The translations under genes and the position numbers were made by a program. This document shows positions 57,625-64,000 of a stretch of DNA of 64,000 bases, piece by piece; position 1 is the stretch's first letter; each line of letters opens with the position of its first letter. Source of the stretch: Paeniglutamicibacter kerguelensis (GTDB lineage: Bacteria; Actinomycetota; Actinomycetes; Actinomycetales; Micrococcaceae); the NCBI RefSeq assembly GCF_017876535.1, contig NZ_JAGIOF010000001.1, forward strand, positions 3,472,001 through 3,536,000, in the 5' to 3' direction. The notes under the pieces were generated by a model. It searched no databases, was not told the DNA's origin, and worked only from the letters and a program-made list of their open reading frames with translations.

Positions 57625-58917
57625 ATGTCCACAGGACACACCGCATATGCACACGGGGCGAACAAGTGGTTCGTCGGGCACCGGAAGATCGGCGGACCCG
57701 AGGCTTGGCTGGTCTGGGTGCTCGCCACCGTCTTCGTTGTGTGGCTTTTCGCAATCCAGACCGGCTACGCCGTCGTCTCGCCCGACATCCAAGTCACGGC
57801 GGGCCTCTCCATCGCACAAATCGGTCTCGCCGCGTCGATCTACACGTGGGTGTTCGCGGTCGTGCAATTCTTCTCCGGCGCGCTCCTGGACCGGTTCGGC
57901 AGCCGGCCGCTGATGGCGATCGCGGTCGCCCTGGTCACCATCGGCGCGTTCCTCTACGCCGGCACCACGAACTTCGCCACCCTCGCACTCGCGCAATCCG
58001 TGCTTGCGATCGGGTCCTCGTTCGGGTTCGTCGGCGCCGGATACCTCGGCGGCAAGTGGTTCGAGGCCGCCAAGTACGGCCTCATGTTCGGGCTCGTGCA
58101 GACCTTCGCTTCCCTGGGTTCCGCGGTCGGGCAGCCCCTGATCCTCGCAGCGCTCGCGAGCCTGAACTGGCAGCAGCTGCTCGTTGCCTTTGGGACTTTC
58201 GGCGTGATCCTTGTCGTCTTGTTCGTGCTATTCGTGCGAAACCCGCCCGCCGAGCAGCCGGCCCTCGCCGACGCAGGCCCGGCACAAGGCGAAAACGTGT
58301 TCAGGCAGATTTTCCGCGACCTCGGCACCTCATTTTCGAACTACAAGGTCGACCTCTCCGCCATTCTCGCCGGCACCTCATTCGGTGCGATGCTCGCGGT
58401 CGGCACTCTCTGGGGTCCCCGGATCATGGAAGCGCGCGGTGCCGAAACCAGCTTCGCCACGATCCTGACCGCGCTGGCCTGGCTGGGCCTCGCGGCCGGC
58501 GCACCGATCGTGAACGTGGTTTCCGACAAGTGGCGCAGCCGGAAATGGCCCGCCTTCTACGGCATCCTGCTCCAGGCGCTCGCAATCATCCTCGTGATCT
58601 ACATGCCCCGCGAGGGCAACGGAGCGGCCCTCATCCTGATGTTCGCCATCGGATTCTTCGCCGGGTCACACATGCTCGGATTCACCATCGCCGCCGAGGC
58701 CGTGCCCGGCCGGCTGATCGGCAGCGCATCGGCAATCGTCAACGGCGTCTGCTTCATCATCGGCGGACTCCTGACCTCCATCCCCAGCGCGATGCTGCCC
58801 GACGAGGCGGTGTTGGCCGACTACCAGGCGGCGTTGTGGCTGTTGCCGGCCGTGGTCGTCGTCGGCGCCGTTGCGGCGCTATTCATCCGCGAAGATGCCG
58901 TCGTCCCCGCCACATGA
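57625..58917 (+). CDS. MFS transporter, second paralogue flanking guanine deaminase
   Basis: A 430-residue MFS carrier, close paralogue of the one at 55016: WLVWVLATVFVVWLFAIQTGYAVVSPDIQ, SIYTWVFAVVQFFSGALLDRFGSRPL, SFGFVGAGYLGGKWFEAAKYGLMFG and a matching C-terminal half. It differs mainly in a longer N-terminus with HGANKWFVGHRKIGG and in the central loop (about 195-220). GGGAGGG precedes ATG 57625, 28 bases after guaD. The tandem arrangement suggests duplication of a purine carrier, perhaps with different substrates or directions. Confidence 0.88.
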   Translation: MSTGHTAYAHGANKWFVGHRKIGGPEAWLVWVLATVFVVWLFAIQTGYAVVSPDIQVTAGLSIAQIGLAASIYTWVFAVVQFFSGALLDRFGSRPLMAIAVALVTIGAFLYAGTTNFATLALAQSVLAIGSSFGFVGAGYLGGKWFEAAKYGLMFGLVQTFASLGSAVGQPLILAALASLNWQQLLVAFGTFGVILVVLFVLFVRNPPAEQPALADAGPAQGENVFRQIFRDLGTSFSNYKVDLSAILAGTSFGAMLAVGTLWGPRIMEARGAETSFATILTALAWLGLAAGAPIVNVVSDKWRSRKWPAFYGILLQALAIILVIYMPREGNGAALILMFAIGFFAGSHMLGFTIAAEAVPGRLIGSASAIVNGVCFIIGGLLTSIPSAMLPDEAVLADYQAALWLLPAVVVVGAVAALFIREDAVVPAT

Positions 58918-59012
58918 GTCTCCGAGGGTGGCGGGGAAGCGTCGTGACGGACGGACACGATCCGGGCGGCGGATCGGCCGCCTGAGGCCACACCCCGCCA
59001 ACGAGACTGCTA

Positions 59013-60266
59013 CTAGGTGTAGAGCGAAATCGGCTGCACCGTTCCGTTGAGGAAGTACGAGCCGACCTCGGTCTTCTTGTAGTCGACCGGGTCGTGCAGG
59101 GAGTGGGTCCGGATGTTGCGCCAGTACAGGTCCAGTCCAACCGAGCGCTTCGTGGAACTGGCACCGGTCACCTCGAACACGCGGCTGGTGACATCGAGCG
59201 CCACCTCCGTGGAGACCACCTTGAGCCCGGCAACCTCGACCTCAAGGCGCGCACGGTCCGCCTCGGTCACCGCTTCACCCAGGCCGATCACCTCGTCATA
59301 GCGGCGGTTCAACTTGTCGGCGAGCGCCTCGACGGCCTGGGTCCTGGCCACGAGTTCGCCGTAGGTGCGGTGCACCAGCGGGTCCTCGGCATAGGTCTGC
59401 ACCCCGGAGAGGAACCAGGAGTTGCGCCTGGCCAGCGTCAACTCCCTGGCTTGTTCCAGCGCGCCCTCGGCGGCAGCCAGATAGATGTTGCCGAAGAGCA
59501 GCTGGACGCCCGGGGTCACCACCGTGGAGAACGCCGTGCCCTCGTCGAATCCCACAACGTCCTTTTCGCCCACGTGCACGGAATCGAAGCGCACCGAGCC
59601 GCTGGCCGAGGCACGCTGCCCCAGGTGGTCCCAGTCGCCCGGGAACCTGATGCCTTCACGTCCGCGCTCCACGGCGAAGATCACGATGCGGCCGTCGTGC
59701 CGGCCACCGCTGGCCTGGGCCGCGGAGATGATGACGTCGGTGGCGGAGGCCCCGGTGGCAAAGCGCTTGAGTCCGGTCAGCCGGTAGCCGGCGCCGTCGG
59801 CGATCAGTTCCAGGTCCGGGTCCACGGGGTTCAGCGCGTCGCTCCAGAGCTGGTCCTGTTCGGCGATCCTCCGGAACCATGCCGACTGGTCGCGGCCCGC
59901 GCCGTAGAACGCGAGGCAGGACGAATTCAGGTAGTGGTACCCGAGGATCTGCGCCACCGAGGCATCGGCCCGCGCCAGGATCCGAATGACCCGAAAAGCG
60001 GTTTCCCAGTGCGCCCCGGCGCCGCCGTAAACGGCAGGGACCACAAGCCCCGCCAATCCGTGTGTACGCAGCAGCTCCAACGCCTCCAGCGGATCTTCAC
60101 CGCTGTTGTCGCGTTCCAGGGCGCCGGCGGCCAGCTCGGCGGCAACGGTTTGTGCCACCGCACTCCAATGCTCCAGTTCCCGGCTGTCGGCGTGGCGGCC
60201 GGACCATAGGGTCGCGGATGACAGGGGTGCAGCGGACAGGGTCTCGGCTGAAAGAACGGTGCTCAT
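59013..60266 (-). CDS. SfnB/DszC-like monooxygenase
   Basis: A 417-residue acyl-CoA-dehydrogenase-fold flavoprotein of the SfnB/DszC group. LAGLVVPAVYGGAGAHWETAFRVIR and SDALNPVDPDLELIADGAGYRLTG are typical, and the C-terminal motif is intact as DLYWRNIRTHSLHDPVDYK, unlike the paralogue at 39217. It likely oxidises a sulfur or nitrogen compound with reduced flavin supplied by a separate reductase. GGAGAA precedes ATG 60266. It lies 49 bases after an APC permease on the same strand, so import and oxidation of one substrate are plausible. Confidence 0.87.
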   Translation of the reverse strand: MSTVLSAETLSAAPLSSATLWSGRHADSRELEHWSAVAQTVAAELAAGALERDNSGEDPLEALELLRTHGLAGLVVPAVYGGAGAHWETAFRVIRILARADASVAQILGYHYLNSSCLAFYGAGRDQSAWFRRIAEQDQLWSDALNPVDPDLELIADGAGYRLTGLKRFATGASATDVIISAAQASGGRHDGRIVIFAVERGREGIRFPGDWDHLGQRASASGSVRFDSVHVGEKDVVGFDEGTAFSTVVTPGVQLLFGNIYLAAAEGALEQARELTLARRNSWFLSGVQTYAEDPLVHRTYGELVARTQAVEALADKLNRRYDEVIGLGEAVTEADRARLEVEVAGLKVVSTEVALDVTSRVFEVTGASSTKRSVGLDLYWRNIRTHSLHDPVDYKKTEVGSYFLNGTVQPISLYT

Positions 60267-60315
60267 GGATTCTCCTGAAACGAATTGTGGTTGGGAGGCG
60301 GACGCGGTGCGGCCT

Positions 60316-61764
60316 CTAGTCAAGGACGACGGCGCGCCGGCAGGCGGCGACGACGGGGCCCGCGAGCAGGGCCGCGGCCAGCAAGACCAGCACACCCACG
60401 GAGAACGGTCCGTAGCTGCTCTCCCCCACCAGCGCCGGCAGGTTCAGCAGGATGATGGCAAGGAAAGCCAACAGTCCGACCAGTCCCAGAGCCGGGGCAA
60501 TCCGCCGCGGCCACAGGGCACCGCCGCGTTCCTTGCGCCCGAAGAAGACCAGCACGGCAATGGAGGTCAACGTCAGCAGCAGGACGATGCCGACCGAGGA
60601 AATTCCGCCCAGCCACGTGTAGAACTGGCCGATCGGGTCAAGCCCCAGCACCGCGGCGGCGATGACCAGCACGGCGACGGTTCCCGAGGCAACCAACGAT
60701 GCCACCGAGGGGGCGCCGTGGACCCGGTGCGCGCTGCCCAGGGGCGCGGGCAGCACGCCACGGGCGCCCAGCTGGAACAGGTAGCGGGAGGCGATGTTGT
60801 GGAAGGAGAGGATGCAGGCGAACAGGCTGGTGACAAACAGCAGCTGGACGATGTGCCCGCCGGCGGCGCCCAGGTAGGCCTGGGTGGTGGTCTGCAGGAT
60901 CGTGCCCGGGTTTTCGGTGGCGTTGGCGACGATGCCACTCTCGCCGTTGGCGCTGATCAGCACCCAGCTGGAGACCGTGTAGAAGACGCCGATCGAGATC
61001 AGCGAGATGTACGTGGCCCGCGGAATGGTGCGGTCCGGGTCCTTGGCCTCGTCGCGGAACACGGCGGTGGCCTCGAAGCCCACAAAGCTCAGGATGGCAA
61101 AGAGGATGCCCATGCCCGGCGCGCCGGAGACGATTTCGGAGGGGGTCACGATTCCGGTGGCAAAACCCTCGGGCCCGCCGCCGGAGAAGATGACCACGGC
61201 GTCGAGCACCAGCACGATCGCGACCTCGGCGATGAGCAGCACGGCCAGCAGCTTTCCGGAGAGCGCGATGTTCCTGTAGCCCAGCGCCGTCACGGCGACG
61301 AAGCCGATCGCGGCCCATGCCCACCAAGGCAGTTCCGGCCCGCCGTAGGATTTCACCAGTTCTGCCAGCCCGGGGCCGAAAAGCCCGAAGACACCTGCCT
61401 CGAGCGCCAGGTAGGCCAGCAGCGCGACGAAGGCCGCGCCCAGGCCGAACCCGCGGCCCAGCCCCTTGCTGACGTAGGAATAGAACGCCCCGGCGGTCGG
61501 CACAAACCGGGTCATCTGGGTGAAACCCACGGAGAAGAGCAACAGCACCACCGTGGCCACCACAAAGGAGAACGGGAATCCCGAGCCGTTGCCGAACGCA
61601 ATGCCCAGCGGGACGGGGCCGCCGATGACGCCCAGGGGCGAGGCCGCGGCCACGACGATGAAAACGATGGAGGCCACCCCGAGGTTGCCGCGCAACCGGG
61701 GACTGGCGGTTGCCGTATCCGGCGTCGCGATTGGCGCGGGTGCAAGAATCTGTTGCTGGGACAT
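60316..61764 (-). CDS. APC-family amino acid/amine permease
   Basis: A 482-residue, about twelve-helix transporter of the APC superfamily (basic APA/amine group): GNLGVASIVFIVVAAASPLGVIGGPVPLGI in helix 1, TRFVPTAGAFYSYVSKGLGRGFGLGAAF, and ILSFVGFEATAVFRDEAKDPDRTIPRATYIS, a hallmark loop. CGGAGC precedes ATG 61764; the open frame upstream to 61842 is not conserved. The neighbouring DszC-like enzyme on the same strand suggests a sulfur- or nitrogen-containing substrate, for example an amine, but this is inferred. Confidence 0.88.
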   Translation of the reverse strand: MSQQQILAPAPIATPDTATASPRLRGNLGVASIVFIVVAAASPLGVIGGPVPLGIAFGNGSGFPFSFVVATVVLLLFSVGFTQMTRFVPTAGAFYSYVSKGLGRGFGLGAAFVALLAYLALEAGVFGLFGPGLAELVKSYGGPELPWWAWAAIGFVAVTALGYRNIALSGKLLAVLLIAEVAIVLVLDAVVIFSGGGPEGFATGIVTPSEIVSGAPGMGILFAILSFVGFEATAVFRDEAKDPDRTIPRATYISLISIGVFYTVSSWVLISANGESGIVANATENPGTILQTTTQAYLGAAGGHIVQLLFVTSLFACILSFHNIASRYLFQLGARGVLPAPLGSAHRVHGAPSVASLVASGTVAVLVIAAAVLGLDPIGQFYTWLGGISSVGIVLLLTLTSIAVLVFFGRKERGGALWPRRIAPALGLVGLLAFLAIILLNLPALVGESSYGPFSVGVLVLLAAALLAGPVVAACRRAVVLD

Positions 61765-61993
61765 GTGCGTTGCTCCGAACGGAAGTTCACTTAGTGGGAT
61801 TTGGATCCACATTAAGTTCGCGCAGTGGCGGCCTGCGAGCACATGTCAGGGCGTTGCCCACTGCGTCGCTTCATGACGTGAATTTCCCGTCCGCAGGTTC
61901 CCTCCGCATTCCACAAGCAACATTTCGTCATTCGGCACGCCGCCGCGGCAACACCGCGACACAAAGTTGCCCACACGCGCAGAGCCACCACAC
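61765..61993. other. Upstream region of the APC permease, no gene seen
   Basis: About 230 bases between the permease start and the terminator of the aminotransferase gene. No coding frame with similarity. Presumed promoter region of the permease-monooxygenase unit. Confidence 0.5.
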
Positions 61994-62030
61994 GCGGAAA
62001 ACCGGCGGCGCTTGGCCGCCGGTTTTCCGC
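61994..62030. terminator. Terminator after the PucG-like gene
   Basis: Perfect 16-base stem (GCGGAAAACCGGCGGC, 61994-62009, with 62015-62030) and loop GCTTG, 43 bases beyond the aminotransferase stop on the minus strand. Confidence 0.85.
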
Positions 62031-62072
62031 ATGCCCGTTCCGGTTCCCCGGCCGGAGCCGCGGGAAAGCGCC

Positions 62073-63170
62073 TCAGGCCTTGGCGATGGCTTCCTTCAGC
62101 GCGGAGAGCAGCAGCACGACGGAGGCCGGGTTGGCGTTCGGACCCATGAGCCCGATCCGCCACACCGTGCTGGCGTACTTGCCCACCCCTCCGCCGATCT
62201 CGATGTTGAATCGCTCCAGCAGGTAGCCGCGGACCTTGTCCGAGTCCACGCCCTCCGGAACGTACACGGTGGTCAATTGGGGCAGCCGGTGGCCCTCGGC
62301 GGCAAAGAGTGTCAGGCCCATCTCCTCGAGCCCGTCCTGCAACGCCTTGCCGGCGGCTTGGTGGCGGACCGCGACGTTGTCCAGTCCCTCGGCGAGGATC
62401 CGGTCGATTCCCGCCTCAAGCGAGGCGACCATCGCAACGGGCGCGGTGTGGTGGTAGGTGCGGCCGCCGCCCGTCCCGCCGGTGGCGTAGCCGCCCAGCA
62501 ATCCGAGGTCCAGGTACCAGGACTGCGGTTTCTGCACGCGGCGCTCGAACGCCCGGTCCGAAATGGTGAAAGGCGCCAGACCAGGGGCCACGCCGATGCA
62601 CTTCTGCGTGCCGGCATAGGCCACGTCGACTCCCCACTCGTCGGCAAGCACGGGCATGCCGCCGATGGAGGTCACCGCGTCCATGATCAGCAGTGCGTCT
62701 CCCTTGATGGCGCCGAGTGCTGCGATGTCGGAGATGACGCCCGTGCTGGTCTCCGCGTGTACCGCGGCGATCACCGTCGGGTTCGGGTGTGCCTCGGCAA
62801 CGCGCTGGGCATCCACCGGGGTGCCGTATTCGTGGTCCACGCGGACCACCTCGGCACCGGCGCGCGACGCAACCTCGCACATGCGCTCTCCAAAGAGGCC
62901 GTTGACGGCAATGACCGCAACATCGCCCGCCTTCACAGTGTTCACGAACGAGGCCTCCATGCCGGCCGAGCCGGTGCCGCTCAGCGGCAGGGTGCGTTTG
63001 TTCTCGGTTCCCCACAGGGTGCGCAGGCCCTCGCAGGTTCGGTCCATGCGGGCGATGAATGCGGGGTCCAGGTGGCCGAGCAACGGCAGCCCGAGTGCGG
63101 CGGTGGCCTCGGGGTAGGGGTTGCAGGGGCCGGGGCCGAAGAGGTGGCGGACGGGAACAATCTGGGTCAT
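62073..63170 (-). CDS. Class V aminotransferase, PucG/alanine-glyoxylate type
   Basis: A 365-residue class V PLP aminotransferase (alanine-glyoxylate/serine-pyruvate and ureidoglycine-glyoxylate group). The PLP lysine is Lys190 in GTQKCIGVAPG, with LSGTGSAGMEASF near 64 and MDAVTSIGG near 163. In purine catabolism, PucG transfers the amino group of (S)-ureidoglycine to glyoxylate, which would fit the guanine deaminase 5 kb away; alanine-glyoxylate and serine-glyoxylate aminotransferases cannot be told apart by eye. GAGAGGG precedes ATG 63170. Single-gene unit ending in a terminator. Confidence 0.85.
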   Translation of the reverse strand: MTQIVPVRHLFGPGPCNPYPEATAALGLPLLGHLDPAFIARMDRTCEGLRTLWGTENKRTLPLSGTGSAGMEASFVNTVKAGDVAVIAVNGLFGERMCEVASRAGAEVVRVDHEYGTPVDAQRVAEAHPNPTVIAAVHAETSTGVISDIAALGAIKGDALLIMDAVTSIGGMPVLADEWGVDVAYAGTQKCIGVAPGLAPFTISDRAFERRVQKPQSWYLDLGLLGGYATGGTGGGRTYHHTAPVAMVASLEAGIDRILAEGLDNVAVRHQAAGKALQDGLEEMGLTLFAAEGHRLPQLTTVYVPEGVDSDKVRGYLLERFNIEIGGGVGKYASTVWRIGLMGPNANPASVVLLLSALKEAIAKA

Positions 63171-63305
63171 CGCAAAACCCTCTCTGTCTGTCTGACTGGA
63201 TGTCGGGACTCGTCACCACCCACCCTACGCCGGGGGCTGGTCGACGCCGAGGAAATTCTTCCGTCCTCCCCGCGCGGGACACCGCCCCGGACACCGGCAC
63301 GGCCG

Positions 63306-63917
63306 TCAGTCTGCCCGATCCTCCGGCCGGTACACCGCGATGATGACGCCCGTGGTGGTGGTGATTGCCTCGACGAGCTTCAGCTCGGCGCGCGGCAGCC
63401 CGTCGGCGAAAAACTTGCGGCCCGTGCCTAGCACCAGCGGGTGGATCAGCAGCGTGTATTCGTCCACCAGCCCCGCGGCCATGAGCGAGCGCAGCAGGTT
63501 GCCGCTGCCCATGCACAACAGGTCCGGTCCCGGTTGCGCGCGCAGAGCGGCGACGGCGTCGACCGCGTCCCCGGGCAGCAGCCGGGAGTTGGCCCACGCC
63601 AGCGGTTCGTGAAGCGTGCGGGATGCCACGTGCTTGGTAAGGGTGTTGAGCAGGTCGGTGAACGGGTTGTTCTCCTGCGTCGGCCAGAACGAGGCAAAAT
63701 CCTCCCAGGTGCGGCGGCCCAGGACGAGTTCGTGGGCGGTCCCCATGCCGCGGCCCAGGTACTCCCCCAGCACCGCGTCGGCATACGCCTGGGCCCAGCC
63801 GCCATGGCCGAACCTGTTGCGGGTGTCCTCGTCCGGGCGCCCGGGCCCCTGCATCACCCCGTCCAGGGTCAGGTTGTTCAGCACCGTCAGTTTCCGCAAG
63901 ACCGGCAGTTTCCGCAT
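63306..63917 (-). CDS. DHFR/RibD C-terminal-like reductase
   Basis: A 203-residue protein of the dihydrofolate-reductase-like fold, the second in the window (see 29790). LTVLNNLTLDGVMQGPGRPDEDTR is the family opening, AHELVLGRRTWEDFASFWP the central motif, and LLCMGSGNLLRSLMAAGLVDEYTLLIHPLVLGTGRKFF the nucleotide-binding and closing region. Probably NADPH-binding; substrate unknown. ATG 63917 is chosen because AAAGG precedes it and the extra 17 upstream residues are not conserved. It stands alone on the minus strand near the window edge. Confidence 0.87.
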   Translation of the reverse strand: MRKLPVLRKLTVLNNLTLDGVMQGPGRPDEDTRNRFGHGGWAQAYADAVLGEYLGRGMGTAHELVLGRRTWEDFASFWPTQENNPFTDLLNTLTKHVASRTLHEPLAWANSRLLPGDAVDAVAALRAQPGPDLLCMGSGNLLRSLMAAGLVDEYTLLIHPLVLGTGRKFFADGLPRAELKLVEAITTTTGVIIAVYRPEDRAD

Positions 63918-64000
63918 GGCCAACAACCTTTCAACGAGGTGGCGCGCAGGCCCGTCGCGGCCGCGCATGGTCGGGGTGGCAGGGGTTTACCGGTTCCCCG

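Noticed and set aside
58918..59012. Terminator after the second MFS carrier
   Set aside because: TGGCGGGG and CCCCGCCA can pair across about 56 bases, but the internal loops are large; not convincing enough to call.
1..64000. CRISPR arrays, tRNA or rRNA genes, transposases, integrases, phage genes
   Set aside because: No regularly spaced repeats, cloverleaf-like sequences, rRNA motifs, terminal inverted repeats or recombinase motifs were recognised by eye. A tRNAscan and IS search would be decisive.

Overview
The window is about 64 kb of high-GC DNA with dense genes, strongly G/C-ending codons, many ATGA/GTGA overlaps and several GTG/TTG starts. Gene content (NnaR-type regulator beside nir/cob genes, MHS-family permeases, a 58-residue CxxC protein, TagC/helveticin-like secreted protein, DtxR-type Mn regulator) points to an actinobacterium, most probably of the Micrococcaceae (Arthrobacter-like). 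That placement is inference from gene families. It looks like ordinary chromosome: no rRNA, tRNA, CRISPR array, transposase, integrase or phage gene was recognised.

Layout. 0-3 kb: the visible N-terminal part of an amidase and its MHS permease, divergent from a LysR regulator, with a perfect CRP/GlxR-type operator between. 3-6 kb: a DoxX/flavin-reductase unit under a one-cysteine HxlR regulator, then a two-domain VOC protein. 6-18 kb: assimilatory nitrate and nitrite reduction (narK, nasA, an FAD/BFD electron-transfer subunit, nirB, nirD, siroheme genes, and a HemD-winged-helix regulator of the NnaR type). 18-22 kb: an Mn(II) ABC importer and a convergent DtxR/MntR regulator. 22-26 kb: a drug-export-like ABC pair, a secreted TagC/helveticin-like protein in less GC-rich DNA, and a small Cys-rich protein behind a CsoR-like palindrome. 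26-35 kb: a fused kinase-aminotransferase with its LysR regulator, a DHFR-like reductase, an amino-acid permease, a LysR gene remnant, and an MHS permease with a metallo-beta-lactamase-fold hydrolase.

35-45 kb: iclR-hutG-gltS, an SfnB/DszC-like monooxygenase, a MarR-controlled MFS plus aldo/keto reductase pair, and a 2-oxoglutarate-type MHS permease. 45-50 kb: a two-component system whose third gene is a TAXI binding protein without TRAP membrane subunits, followed by two proteins of unknown function. 50-54.7 kb: an ABC exporter cluster with a LolA/RseB-like secreted protein, an XRE/DUF2975 pair, and an ArsR/AHSA1 pair. 55-64 kb: guanine deaminase between two paralogous MFS carriers, a second SfnB/DszC-like enzyme with an APC permease, a PucG-like aminotransferase and a second DHFR-like protein.

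How the parts fit. The best-supported system is nitrate assimilation: NarK imports nitrate, NasA plus its flavoprotein reduce it to nitrite, NirB/NirD reduce nitrite to ammonium, and CobA plus the CbiX-type chelatase supply siroheme. The two promoter regions share a GTTTC-n6-GTTTC-n6-CTCnC pattern that resembles GlnR half-sites. Much of the rest is scavenging of amides, histidine/glutamate, purines, organosulfur or amine compounds and organic acids, each transporter beside its own enzyme and often its own regulator. Palindromic operators lie next to many of the regulators. Starts were moved inward wherever a clear Shine-Dalgarno supported it.
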